From Aspergillus flavus (taxonomy: Eukaryota; Ascomycota; Eurotiomycetes; Eurotiales; Aspergillaceae): a DNA stretch of 64,000 nucleotides. Positions 23,225 through 34,393 of the stretch are shown here, piece after piece. The position numbers were made by a program, and so were the translations under genes. The notes under the pieces are model-generated. The model saw only the letters and a program-made list of their open reading frames with translations. It did no database searches and had not been told where the DNA came from. Location: contig NC_092403.1 in assembly GCF_009017415.1 (NCBI RefSeq), positions 682,001 through 746,000 of the forward strand, in the 5' to 3' direction. How positions within the stretch are numbered: position 1 is the first letter of the stretch; each line of letters starts with the position of its first letter.

Positions 23225-24294
23225 CTACATCTTCCGCTCTCCTGGTGCGTCGGTTAGTGCTGGTAACAAGAGAGTCCTAGCCTGCGCGAAGCCTTTCTCC
23301 TTAGCAAGCAAGAGCTTCATGATATCTAAATGGTGAAACCACACTGCGAATCCGGTTGTACCTAGGCAGCGACCGCCCCCATGTTCGATGAGGGTCAAAG
23401 ACAAGTGTGGATTCGCCCCTCTATCTATCAAGGCTTCGACCATATCGTCTGCCCACTCTTGACCGCATAAAATAATGCTGCATGCCCCTACATCAACGAG
23501 AAGTTGCAGTAGCGTGGTGCCGTTATTCTCAGCGGCATGTATCAAACTTAAGTCGCTGGTTTGTCGAATGCTACCCTTCAAACAGAAACTTAAGCAATTT
23601 CTCGTTGTTCCATCCGTAGAGCACGCTCAATGGGTCCAGGAATTTCACAACGACCAGGCTCTGCCCCAGGGTCAATAAGCCGAGGTACCATAGTCTCATA
23701 GCCTGCCTCCACCGCAGGGAGATCCTGCTTCTCATTACCGGTGGGGTCCAACGGTGCACCATTGTCGAGGAACAATTACAAATACTGATCCTTGTGGGAG
23801 CGAATAGCCCAATGCAGAACTACTCGTAGCTGAGCAGCCGTACATGCTTGGTCTGGTCTTAGCTCGGAAAGCAACGCCTAAAGGGTGGTGAAATGCCCAC
23901 CTTGAGCGGCGAGTACCAGGGCATAATGTCTCTCCTTAGTCATCTCCTTAATCTTGTCCTCGTCTGGATAGTATCCGAATTGGGATGAGTCGACTATGTG
24001 ATAGCCGAGGTTGGCGGGCAATGTCGATTTCACAGGGAAGTTCTGGGTCTCAAGGGTGCTGATGCTGGCTCCGGTTTTGAGGAGAGGTTTCATTAAATGT
24101 GTGTGTCGGTGTTTCGGGGCGTGTAGTAAAGGGGAGCCGTGATCATGTTGGACGTTGTATTTATATAGAGTACCTCGCAGGGCATGATATAATGTACGGT
24201 TGGATTGGACGAGGGTGTTAATGTCTCCTTGTGCGGTGAGATAACTTGTGATTAGGAAAAGCACTTCGAGAGGTACTTGATCCAACTGATGCAT
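23225..24294 (-). pseudogene. Broken F-box-like/ankyrin-repeat gene
   Basis: The minus-strand frame starts at the ATG at 24294 with LDQVPLEVLFLITSYL, an F-box-like opening, then ankyrin-type units: HDHGSPLLHAPKHRHTHLMK, HYALVLAAQGGHFTTL, LHWAIRSHKDQ, LFLDNGAPLD, IDPGAEPGR, LIHAAENNGTTLLQLLVDVG and DDMVEALIDRGANPHLS. The reading is interrupted by an in-frame TAG at 23878-23880, a TAA near 23777 and a frameshift near 23575-23590, after which the repeats resume in another frame down to 23225. Both stops sit where a Gln codon would fit, so they could come from C-to-T changes. Such F-box/ankyrin genes are highly expanded and often decayed in moulds. It probably makes no full-length product. Confidence 0.8.
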
Positions 24295-25081
24295 TCTTTT
24301 CCTTGGGGGTGCCCACGGGCGAAATTGGATATGAAAGCGAGAGACAGATCAAATTATTAGTAGCGACTGTCGTCGTTATTTATTTCAACTGAACTAGTTT
24401 GTTTGTACAATACTACATCGATAGTTTGTCAGCAAAGCTTGATGAGTCTTGGCATTCTTTTATCGGTCCACAGTCGATTTAAGATTTCGTCTGCGCGTTC
24501 CTGAGCAGACTGGTAGAGCATGAGTTGACCAGAGAGTGCTCGGCGAGCGCGAACTATGTAAGGGAGTACACCACAGTGCTGTAGGGTCAGTATACCCACG
24601 TGATCGAAGTTTGACTAGAACGAATGCGAATTGCCATTGGGATGTAAACATCGCCTGAAAGGATTGGGACCGAATATAGTTATATCAATCCCCGCGGCTT
24701 GGCTCCGGGCCCTAGTTAGCAGGTCTGAACCATACACTAAGCTAAACTATTCCCTAAGCGGGGCGAGGACACAAATATCGACAAGTACTATCAAGTGAAG
24801 GCATATTTGATGAAGATTCCTACTGGGGTATATAACAGAGTTTATTAGTTATGAAGGATTGGTTAATAAGGGGGTTGACATTAGTAAACCATCTGTCTAT
24901 ATTAATTTCGCCCCATGATCAACCATGAACGTAATAACCTGATTGGACAAATGCTACAAGGCACCCCTGCTAGAGTACACAAGGCTGTGAAACCGCCGAG
25001 CACAGCCGATCAGTTATAACTTTTAGCCGCCCAGGCTACCCCGATCATAATTTTCTTTTCTCCCGTTGACATGCCACAGCC
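24295..25081. other. Intergenic, 0.8 kb, with a possible coding fragment
   Basis: Divergent spacer between the ankyrin relic and the surface-protein gene. It contains one protein-like minus-strand stretch (24429-24617, listed separately) and AT-rich sequence. The promoter of the plus-strand gene shows no TATA box but has a T/C-rich stretch at about 25050-25070. Confidence 0.45.
24429..24617 (-). other. Possible terminal-exon remnant of an unknown gene
   Basis: The frame after a potential CTAG acceptor reads about 60 residues with protein-like composition (contains QHCGVLPYIVRARRALSGQL and then QERADEILNRLW) and ends in TGA at 24429-24431. No start or upstream exon could be joined, and no family is recognised. 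It may be a relic or a chance frame. Confidence 0.22.
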
Positions 25082-25925
25082 ATGAACTGGACACTACGGG
25101 TGGTAACCCTCCTCTTGATTCGCCTCAATCTGGTCGCAGCGACGACCTGTTACACACCCGATGGATACGCAGTCACCGACCCCCGGTATATCCCGTGCAT
25201 TGCGATAGAGGGCGAGAACTCCATGTGCTGTAAACTCAACGATACAATGCCAGACACGTGTCACAGCACGGGTCTCTGCTATTCAAGTCAGACGGGATAT
25301 TGGAGGGACTTTTGTACCGATAAGAACTGGGATTCTCCGAATTGCTTGAAGAAGACTTTTTGTGATGATGCGGTATGTTGCCTAAATGACAATGATAATA
25401 ACGAACCTTGGTCATCCCTTTAAAACGACCTTTTCTCGGTACCTTCCAATCCGATGTTAACTAATTGGGAAATAGGCAGGAGGAAAATCAAATTGGACGA
25501 CGAGAGTCACATCATGCGGAGATGGATCATGGTGTTGTGGCGATACCAACAACTGCTGCACGAACGGCGGAGGCTTCACCCTCGATTCACCCCTAGTCGC
25601 AATTGGTAACAATGCGACTGTTACCACCACCGTAACAGCAACACCGAAAGATAGCAACAAGGAATCCTCAGATTCATCCACCAAGGTCGCGATTGGAGTC
25701 GGGGTCGCAGTGCCATTGGCGTGTCTGGCATGCGGAATGTTAGGAGTTGGGTTTCTCTGGGGCAGAAGAAGTGCGAGGCAAGCGCTGTCGCAGCCAGAAT
25801 TTCAAAGGGTCAGTTCAGGTACCGCGATGCCATTGAAAACCCCGCAGGCAGAGCTGGGCCACGAACAGCAGATCTACGAGGTATCGGGGAATGAGCAGTC
25901 TTATGAATTACCGACGACTCGGTGA
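25082..25925 (+). CDS. Cysteine-rich single-pass surface protein
   Basis: Two exons: 25082-25372 and 25476-25925 (246 aa), joined in phase. A signal peptide (about residues 1-20, ending ...NLVAA) leads into an extracellular domain with paired cysteines (TCYTPDGYAV, MCCKLNDT, TCHSTGLCY, CGDGSWCCGDTNNCC). A Thr/Ser-rich stalk (NATVTTTVTATPKDSNKESSDSS) is followed by one membrane segment at about 168-192 (VAIGVGVAVPLACLACGMLG), a basic stop-transfer WGRR, and a 50-residue cytosolic tail. This architecture is common among uncharacterised mould surface proteins; it resembles sensor-like or podocan-type wall proteins but no specific function is known. The first intron follows DDA; an acceptor one codon further on is also possible. 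Confidence 0.85.
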
Positions 25926-26858
25926 CAGGAGCAGTGTCTATATGTTCGGGATTAAGTGTGACCCATAGTCTCCGAATGATCGGCGATAAATTCCTTCTAT
26001 TCGCCTGCGCACTAATCTATAGAGAATAGTCATTATCAGCCGACGTTCGGAAGTACAAGATGTCTTCTCATTTTGAGTATTATGATTTCTGAGCTGCAGC
26101 TCTAGCTAAAGCTGAGATACCCGCGAAGTGTTGCTGTGAACATTATTATCGTTATTATAATCATTGGTCTGGCCAACTTCATACTCAAAGTAGTAGGCCT
26201 ACCTACGCAATGAAGATCTGAGCATCATATCTACAGCAAATTATTCGACTATTAGTTGCGTATTAATCCTACAGCCCCTTCTAACAAACCTTCTCATGAT
26301 GATTCATTGGCTCATACACATCTCTGCAAAAATAATATTCGTATCCCGGTAAACCATATTAGAAAAGTCATTCTCACATTCATTAAGACAATATATATCA
26401 TCAATCCCGTTAACACGAAGCCATCACAACAACAGCACACGTCCACAGCGCGGATAGCTAGGTCGCTGACTCGCTGTTATCAGTATTCAAGTAAGCCCTG
26501 GTACTTGCTTACACTGCGCGTACCTGTAACAAACTTCATTCTTGCGACAAGTAGGATGCAAGAAGAGAGTAATTCTCAACGGTCTATATGTCCCTACCAG
26601 CTCTCATATAGAACACCTTTTCAATGGACGCACTCGCCTTCCAACATGTATACCAAGTCACGTGCGTCTCTGTGGGGCTGTGTTTGGTCTTCAATTCTTG
26701 GCCCTCATAGGTAAATGGAAATTAGGGCCATTAGTGCATAAAAACCCTGGCAATGGCTGCTAGTATGTACTGATTAAACCGCTAAACTCATCCGACTTCG
26801 AATTTCGCCCCCTGCCTCTTTCCCTTGAAAAATTTTCCATTTTACTCAGTCAGGCATC
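25926..26858. other. Intergenic, 0.9 kb
   Basis: A 152-codon frame at 26256-26714 has low-complexity composition and overlaps another frame, so no gene is called. A C/T-rich stretch (about 26808-26850) precedes the next ATG. Confidence 0.5.
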
Positions 26859-27992
26859 ATGTCAGCTGTTGGCAAAGTCCTCATACGCCGAGGCCACGAG
26901 CTGATTTCCGCTCGGCTTGAATATCGCCAACAGCCTCAAAATCCAATCCATGGATGGCTAGGCTTCTCCATTGTCGTTCTTACGGCCCTTGCATTTGGTT
27001 TCGCAATCTTCTGGGTGAGTCGGTATATGTAACATGAATAAAAACTACTTAAACTCATCGATAATCTGGGCTAGGTGGACTACACCTGCAACCATGTTAT
27101 TGCGACTCTGGCCGCAGTCGAAGACTCGAACCCGACTACTTATGTTCGACTCGACTGCGAAGATTCTAACGATCCCTGCAACCCTAATGATCCCGAGGTC
27201 GCAGCTCCATCAACCACTAAACCAATCACTAGCGGGTTACGCTCAGCCATCAAGCACCTACGCGCCCGTGGTGGCTTTTGGTCCTGCTTCCGTGGATTTC
27301 GTATGTATCTGGCCTACACCGGGTTCGATCTGGGCGCAGGCTATCTACTTCCAGCTGTTGTTCCTATCCCGACCCACTCTCTCCTGAGTTTATTTCTCGG
27401 AAAATTCATCGCTAGCATGCTCTTGGCCACCTGGCAGATGGCGTGGGTTCATCTGGTGATCGCCGACCAATCTCCTAGGAGCCGCTATCGGCGAATGCTC
27501 GGCCTCTAGCATTGGCCTAGAATTGCCCCTGCAGCTGCTCTGTACAATGTCCTCATGTTTGCGACTTTATCTCTGCCTATAGCCGCTGCAAGGCTCTCAG
27601 GCGGGACCGTGGATGGCATTGTTGCCAATCCGAAGAAAAAAGAGCTTCTCAATTTCCTGGCCATGGGTATTCTCCCAGCTATCCTTTTTATATTGGTTTC
27701 CATTCCCGCTAGGGGAGTATTCACTCGTGTGGCTGCTTCTATGCTGCCCGAGGAGGATGACCCGATCGTGCCCTTCGACCGGCGGTTTGGCGGCAAGGTG
27801 AAATCCGCAATGGTGGGTGGCAGCGGCGAGCTCAGCCTTCTGGATGCCTGGACTAGCTTTGATTGGGCTGCTCGCATTCGTTATGTTAAAATTATCCTGA
27901 AGGCTCTTGTTATTGAGGTTGCTCTGGGTGTAGTTGGGGGCCTATTAGTAATGGGCGAGTTGGAATTGGTGACCCCTTCTCGGCATACCTAG
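26859..27992 (+). pseudogene. Multi-pass membrane protein gene interrupted by one in-frame stop
   Basis: Exon 1 26859-27014 and exon 2 from 27075 splice in phase (MSAVGKVLIRRGHELISARL ... FAIFW|VDYTCNHV). The protein has about five membrane segments, among them FSIVVLTALAFGFAIFW, YLLPAVVPIPTHSLLSLFL and FLAMGILPAILFILVSIPA. The frame meets TAG at 27507-27509, right after YRRMLGL, then continues in the same frame with HWPRIAPAAALYNVLMFATL to a natural-looking end at 27990-27992. Without that stop it would be a typical fungal membrane protein of about 356 residues; with it a 196-residue product lacking the last segments is made. The stop fits a CAG-to-TAG change. Either a recent nonsense allele or a read-through case; function unknown. 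Confidence 0.75.
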
Positions 27993-28687
27993 AATTACTT
28001 TAATTAAGTATAGTTTCATTTAGTACATAGAAAAGAGTCATCCCAAGACTTTCCAAGAACAACGAATTTTACATGTGGGCTGGAGATTTCCAGCGTAGTG
28101 AGTTCGATATAACCATGAAACAGTGTGCTGTGGACCGTAGCGCAGTAATATCTGGGCCTATCGGACTAGTAGACAAACCAACTGATCGGGTCTAGAGGCC
28201 TTAGGGTCTTGTGAGGATTAGTTCATTAAGCGAACATCATTTGAAGCTTGGTGCCTTGGCTGGCCATAGTATCACTTTAAATTTGTAAGGTCCCATGGTC
28301 TCGGACCTTTTCTGGTTCTACCCGACTCCTATACAATCAGGTAGGGCAGGAAGACCTAATTATGGCAAACAACGAATACCGACTAACGGCCATCTCTTAC
28401 TGACCCCTTGAGTGCCTTACTATACATCTCTTACAAGTCCATGTCCCTATCAAGTATCTTATAGGAAGACTAGTGTAGCATCATGGTTAGTTACTAGTAA
28501 TAAGGCAAAACATATATATTCGTAGTATTTTTACTTGCTAACAAAGCTCAACGAGCTCGTGTTCACCGTGTATACCATAGAGGCTCGCTGTGGGACTTGG
28601 TACATTTTCTAGGCTTCAAGGCCCCAGCCTCAGGCCATAATCGAGTAGCTTTCAGATTTATCCACGTCCAGCATTATCAAAGCCAAC
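27993..28687. other. Convergent intergenic region, 0.7 kb
   Basis: 3' flanks of the membrane-protein gene and the minus-strand permease. AT-rich, without open frames of note. Nothing recognisable was seen. Confidence 0.5.
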
Positions 28688-30530
28688 TCACCTCCCCGCA
28701 AGCCTTATCTCCAAAGTCCTCAAAACGGGATAAAACACCCCCACTGAAGCAAAAACCAGATAATCCCCCACATCCCCACCACTCTTCCCAATCCTTCTCG
28801 CCACTGGCGACACATACTACACAAAGACCAGTTAGCCAAACACTCAACCAACCACTACCACCCAACTCGAAAACAAAAGCAGAGAGAAATCAGAAGGAAG
28901 ACCTACCCAAGTCTGACACATCCCTAAAAACGAGAACCCGATTCCAATCAACAAAGCCGCCGTACCCGCGATCCCCACAGGCATGCGCTTCGGATCCTGC
29001 CAAGCACTGAGGTCGTAACCGCCGAGACGGGGCCGGAACCAGAAGTGCTCGATGGCGAGGATGAGCGCGAAGGCAAGGGTCCAGTAGCCCAGTATGGCGA
29101 GGAAATTGTCGATGATGGCTTCGAGCTTGTTGCGGCCACCCCAGGCGAGGGCGAGAACGATGGCGGATGTTAGCGCACACCAGATGAAGCGGGGGATGGC
29201 GAGGAAGTGTTTGCCCCAGAGTTGGATGCAGAGGGCGCTGGAGTAGATGTTTGCTATTACGTTTGCGACTGTTGTCTTGTTAGTTTGTTGGTCTTTTTCA
29301 TTTTCTTTTATGCCTATGTAGAGGTTAACTGTTGGTTACTTACGGAAGGTTAGGGCGAAAATGGTACAGGCGAATTTGGCCCAACCTGCTGGTCGGAGTG
29401 TAGCTAGAATTAGAGCTCCTGTTCCTTTTGTGTTGTATATTGCTGACATCTCGTCGTTGGAGATGATGATCCCGCCGAAGTGGTTGCCCAACGTGCCGAC
29501 GAAGATAGTTGGGAGGACTTGTCCGAAGTAGGTGAGGGAGAAGACGAGCCATTTGCTTGTGTCGGCTGGGTAGTGGATGTAGTAATCCCCTGCGATGGGA
29601 CACCATGAGCAGGCGACGCCGAAGACGACAGCGAAATAGCTCAGACAGGCACCGCTGTAGTCGATGCCGCTGAGTTGGCTCAGCCCGGGGGTGGGAGAGA
29701 AGTACCGCGCGGACTGTCCCCATGTCACGCAGATGAGTACCAATGCAACGATCCAGGCGTATCGTTCGTAGTGATGGATGAGAGTGAAGCCGCAAAAGGA
29801 CACGAGGAAGCCGATCGCGACGATAATAACAATCCCTGCCGCCAGTGGGACCGAATCGCCGGATACGGCCACAAGGAGCTGGCCTCCGACCACTGCAGCA
29901 ATGACCGCATATCCGCCATTGACGATAATATTCAACAGGCCGCAGAACTTCGCACCCCAGATGCCGAATGCATAGCGGGCGACTGCCACCTGGCGGAGGC
30001 CGCTTGGTGGGCTCAGCGTCGCGGTAAAAGCGGGTGCAATGGTCCCAAGGAGCGCCGCGAAGATAGTCAGGATGACTGAGGTGTGCACTGAGAGGCCAAA
30101 GATAGGACCCAGTGAGCCGATAGGGATCAGCGTTGGGCTTATCAGGACAGAGAACCAAAAGAACATCATCTGAGCGGGATCGGGCGCGTCAGTCAGGCTT
30201 CATATCTTTTTGGCAAGAACGAGAGAATGGCCTCCATGCTCACCTCAGGACAGTAATACATACATTCAATTTCTGTGGTGGTCGTCGCTTATCCTCTGGC
30301 ACTCGCTCGACCCCCATGGCCTCCACGCCCAATTTGCGGTCGATCCAGGTCTCGAAATTGCGCAGCGATCGCAATAGCCCGTTGCCCTCTTGGATATGTC
30401 TCATGCGCTTCTCTCCCTCGTCACCCGGGTCAACCGCAGTATTCGTGCGCTCAGTGGGTGACTCGAGGGAACCATCGTGCGACTCGATGCCCACATGCCA
30501 GAGGCTTTTCTGTTCGCGCTCAATCTCCAT
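28688..30530 (-). CDS. NCS1-family purine/cytosine-type permease
   Basis: Minus strand, four exons: 30530-30244, 30197-29344, 29268-28907, 28816-28688 (543 aa). The 46-nt first intron is short; its GTGAGC donor keeps the frame. The cytosolic head carries LRNFETWIDRKLGVEAMGVERVP, the family signature before TM1. TM1-2 read FFWFSVLISPTLIPIGSLGPIFGLS; the region GLRQVAVARYAFGIWGAK and the loop SWCPIAGDYYIHYP are conserved in Fcy2/FcyB-type proton symporters for cytosine and purines. The last exon (YVSPVARRIGKSGGDVGDYL) restores the usual C-terminus GGDVG...FYPVLRTLEIRLAGR. Substrate is probably a nucleobase or related vitamin. A second purine-type carrier (AzgA) is at 4.3 kb but the two are far apart. 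Confidence 0.92.
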
Positions 30531-31331
30531 TTCTGCGCTTCGGCCACGATGAGAGAGAAGATGAGAGGAGGGGAATGAGGGGAATGAAGGAGATTAACCA
30601 TAGCAAGGGCGCAGAAGCACGAATAGAGCGGGGCATGGGGACATTAACAGGCAAGAAGGATTCTATCTCTTATCGGCCGGTCTGTGGTTCTGTTGGCGGG
30701 GATCTGAAAAACCTCCGACTGAGACCTCAACCCTGCTAGCGTCATTCCTGGGAAGCCCTTGCATGATACTTGCATATTACTGCCCTGAGACAGCTATCGT
30801 AGTAATTTCAAGTAAGATGAGTGGCGCTATATCGATTGGAATAAGAGTACCGCTGTAAAGGCGCACGAAGGCACCAACATTTCTATAACTTATATTTGAT
30901 TTCCATCTCAAAGTGTGCTGTCCCATAAGCAGGTCAGAGTTCATGCGATAACGTTAGTGATATTAAACAGAATTAGTGTTACATAAGAAGCCTGTGGATA
31001 CAGGACTTTTGGCACGACGCTGACAGCGGGCAGTCTCGGCCCGCAGGCCCAGTTTCCTGCAGATCAATATCTCATCCAGGTGGGCCTCAATAAGCTAAAG
31101 AAACACTAAACCACTCAAGACCTTTGGGAAGTAAGCTAAGCAAGCCGAGACCAGGTTTGCACGGAACCCTGTCTATATCCAACCCGACACACTATAGCAA
31201 AAAATTCTTTTCTCCGAGAATGGGGTGGATGTAAGACATGCCGACAGCATGCGCCCATATATAAGACAACATGGCCTTCCTTCACTCTTTGTCAGCAGTT
31301 GAGCTGGGCCGATGTGACCGAATAGTTCAGC
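30531..31331. other. Divergent intergenic region, 0.8 kb
   Basis: Shared promoter region of the permease (minus) and the rhodopsin-like gene (plus). A CATATATAAG box at about 31256-31265 lies 70 bp before the plus-strand ATG and is a good TATA candidate. Confidence 0.5.
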
Positions 31332-32760
31332 ATGCACGACGACCGCCTGGTGGAATCATGGACCTGGTTTGCGGTCACCAGTGTCGTGGTTATCTGGCGA
31401 TAGTAAGCGGTACCCTTCGCTTGGTTGCTCGGTCTGACATCCGTTCCCAGTATCTCCAGGGGTATGCTCCTGGGTGGATTGAAAGGTCTGATGGTGGAGG
31501 ATTATATCATGCTATTGACTTATGTATGTTCACCGTGGTTGATAGATACTTATCTTAATAAACACTGAAAGCGAAGATAGGGCTTCTACACCAACTTCAT
31601 CATTTGGGTTAACATTCAAGCAAAACATCCAAAAACCAACATCTTGCCGCCTACAGGAATGCAGGGCCTTACCGAGGAAGACATCCAGGATCGCGTCTAC
31701 GGAAGCAAAATCACCTTTGTTCTGGAACAATCGATGGTATTGGTGCAATGGGGGTGCAAAGCCTGTATGATCTTGGTGTACTACCGATTAACGTACGTGG
31801 ATATCTTTTAGGTCTTCATTCTCCGAGAGGCCCTTTAATCGTCGGGAAGCCTGCTGATAGGAATCACAGGTCAGGAACAAAGATGGCTCTACCAGTCAAG
31901 ATCCTGATGGCTTACATTGCAATAAGCTTCGTCATAGTAGAAATCTTCTACTACGGTGTCTGGTGTCGGCCATTTTCCAATTATTTCGTCGTGAAAGCAG
32001 ACAATGACCGTGAGTTATGAGAAATATTTCAGGAAGAAACCGCATGCTGACATCTATCGAGCTCAATGTGAGGGCGCCCAGCATCATCTAATCATGTCAT
32101 ATGCCTTCAATCTATCCTCAGACTTGGCCATGCTTTGCATCCCGATACCAGTATTTCTCAGCTTACAATTACTCTGGAAGAAGTATGTTCCGAAAGGATA
32201 GTATATTTCCATCCATGAAGACAAGCTGACATCGAAACAGGAAGCTAGCCCTTTTATGTGTGTTCAGTCTAGGAATTTTTGTCGTGGTCGCAGCGACGCT
32301 AAGCCGATACTACTGCTTCACTCATCCAAATAGTATTTTGTGGATTTTCTGGTACGTGAGAGAGGCCAGCACCGCCGTTATTGTGACCAACGCCCCCAAC
32401 TGCTATACCCTCCTACGCCGGATTCTAAAAGTGCATGGCTTCACGATTTTCGGAACCTACATAGCACTTCGTCGGAAACCAACACATTCTCCAGAGAGCG
32501 GTCCGCCGAACGAGCTGGCGCAATTCTCGGTCGGCCGGTCAAGGAAGCACACCATGTCGTCGGAAAGCACGGAGCACATCACACGGGAAGATAAGGGCTT
32601 GGAAATTTGGCAGCATACGCAGGTGGCGGTGTATGAGGATTTGGAAGAGGACTCGAGGACAACCATGGAACAAGACAGGAGAGGCGTCTATGGGAATGGA
32701 ACGGGGCTGGCCTCGTCGACAGTGACAACGGGGGCGATTGGCCTATCCAGGCAGAATTGA
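31332..32760 (+). CDS. Rhodopsin-like (SAT4-type) integral membrane protein
   Basis: Six exons: 31332-31402, 31451-31523, 31581-31792, 31870-32009, 32062-32182, 32241-32760 (378 aa). Seven hydrophobic segments in the order of the fungal rhodopsin-like/SAT4 family: WTWFAVTSVVVIWRY, the conserved GGLKGLMVEDYIMLL after TM1, FYTNFIIWVNIQ, LVQWGCKACMILVYYRL, KILMAYIAISFVIVEIFYY followed by the diagnostic CRPFSNY...NDPQC, then SSDLAMLCIPIPVF and LALLCVFSLGIFVVVAATL. A cytosolic tail of about 110 residues is rich in charged residues and Ser/Thr. Family members include PTH11-like receptors; ligands are mostly unknown. The 5' exons are small and their joins are inferred from family motifs. Confidence 0.88.
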
Positions 32761-33776
32761 TGGAGATAAGACGCACACAATAATCCTGTTCTTGACGGGG
32801 CTGGGGGATTACTGAAACCTGTAACATCTTCGGCTCCGGTTCATTAATCAGGGTACGATACAGTAGTCCGGGCCTTGTGTCTTGACCCCTGACACATCAG
32901 TAACATAAAAAACATAAAACTCGGCATACAACGTTCAAAGAATGATTTGAGCCCTGTGTAACCTTAACGTTCTTGTCTCCTGTGCCCGACGACAGTCTGT
33001 TATCTCTATCCGCGGGTAACAGCAATGAGAGAATACAAATCCAAGTTGTAGTTGTACTACATCAGTTGATTTAACAGAGAACCTTTTTTGCCCTATACAG
33101 ACGGGCTATCTGCTCTGTACAAATTCGTACTACCCATCCAAAGCAAACCATTGATTATACTTAACTTCCACTCCGTACGTGGACAAAAATTGGCATTTCT
33201 GTTATTAGTCAAGCTCTTCCCGTGTGCCCCAATCTAGTAATTACAGGGATCCATTGCGCAGTACCCCAGGTTCATGTTAGATATTCCCTTCTTGACCAGA
33301 AGCCGGTGCTAATGGTTAGTATGTGCAATCTTCTACTTGAACGTGCCCAACAGGTCACCACATCCTCACTTTGGGAGTGAAATATCCAGTGACATTAGAC
33401 AATAGCAGGTACAGGTGCAACTAAATCAGTCGTAGTAGCTCCGGTATTCTTCAAACACGCTCAGCAGAGTTAGTAAGCTGTGAGCACGGTCCTCTGTTCA
33501 AGTCACTAACTCATCGAAGCGTTGGTCTAGCCTTCATGCTAGGGCCTACCTCCACAAAGAAACCCCATATAATACCTACGTTAAATAACTCAGACGGAGG
33601 AGCACAACGAATCTAGAACCCCTAAATCAATGTATGATGAATTCAGATCAAACACAAAAAGGAGATAAATAGTCCACTCATACCCAGCACAAGCCTACCT
33701 CCATCGTTATTCCCAGCTCCTTCAATATCACCCTCACCACACAACCGCCCTCCCATCTTTACATCCAATAGGCAAA
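32761..33776 (+). promoter_or_regulatory. Promoter region of first CVNH gene
   Basis: This 1.0-kb gap contains two blocks also found before the second CVNH gene: CTTCCCGTGTGCCCCAA at about 33216-33232 and ATTGCGCAGTACCCCAG at about 33253-33269. A GATAAATAG box at 33664-33672 follows, 113 bp before the ATG. No other gene is seen. Confidence 0.5.
33664..33672 (+). promoter_or_regulatory. TATA-like box of first CVNH gene
   Basis: GATAAATAG, 113 bp upstream of the ATG at 33777. The other two CVNH genes have CATAAATAG at similar distances (102 and 91 bp). Confidence 0.5.
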
Positions 33777-34393
33777 ATGTATCGAACCTTACTCATCCTC
33801 CTCACCCTATACCTATCAACCCTAGTATCCGCCGGCAAAGACCCCTCCAAAGCCCAAATCAAAGATTCAAAACCAGAAAAAGGCAACATCAACACCAAAT
33901 GCCACGGCATATACATCAACGGCGAAAAGCCCGCAATCGCAGGGGAAGGTGTGCAGCGCCCTGTCAACGCAAACGGAGAACGACTACCCATGGGCGTGCG
34001 ACCTCCCAGCACCCCACAATCCGTCTGGGCAACATGCGACCGTCGCATCGGGGGATCGAGAACTTCGAAACTGGACCTGAACCAATGTCTTGGGTGGAAT
34101 CCAACCACAGAGGAGCTCATCCCGCAGTCTCGTGGAAACGGGATCACGAAGGGGGGCTGTAGCAGCTGCTTTTATGCGAAGCCGCATCTGAAGTGTGTTT
34201 GTGGGGTTAGGAATAAGCAGGATGATCGGATTTCTGTTCAATTGGGTGAGTGGTCTTCTGTTTCATATGGTAGTGGGATTGTTGCTAATGGGTGGGTGTA
34301 GATAATGTGGTGGAGGCTACTCATGATGGGTTTTTGACTTGTTTTGAACATACTGGAAGTCAGGTTTCGATGGATCAGATGGCTATTAGTTAA
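33777..34393 (+). CDS. Secreted CVNH-domain (cyanovirin-N homology) protein, copy 1
   Basis: Two exons: 33777-34245 and 34302-34393 (186 aa). A signal peptide of about 19 residues (TLLILLTLYLSTLVSA) is followed by a 40-residue linker and a CVNH-type domain: WATCDRRIGG, TSKLDLNQCLGWNP, GITKGGCSSCFYA, LKCVCGV and, after the phase-1 intron, DNVVEATHDGFLTCFEH. Cyanovirin-N homologues are small mannose-binding lectins; in fungi they are secreted or LysM-fused. Carbohydrate binding is inferred, not shown. Two paralogues lie at 35840 and 55130 and share the fold motifs and the last intron position. If the intron were retained, translation would stop at 34301, so splicing is needed for the last conserved segment. 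Confidence 0.82.

Noticed and set aside
25082..25423. Surface protein as a fourth CVNH paralogue
   Set aside because: It is cysteine-rich and secreted but lacks the LDxCLGW and CxxC...CxC pattern and has a membrane anchor.
26256..26714. 152-codon plus-strand frame
   Set aside because: Low-complexity composition, overlaps a second frame, no motif.
27441..27509. Intron that would remove the TAG in the 27-kb membrane-protein gene
   Set aside because: A GTGATC donor and CTCTAG acceptor exist but would delete a normal-looking loop (HLVIADQSPRSRYRR); the donor is weak and no branch point is evident.
29340..30158. 272-codon minus-strand frame overlapping the NCS1 permease
   Set aside because: Same strand but different frame, Arg/Pro-rich composition typical of an out-of-frame reading; the permease frame has all family motifs.
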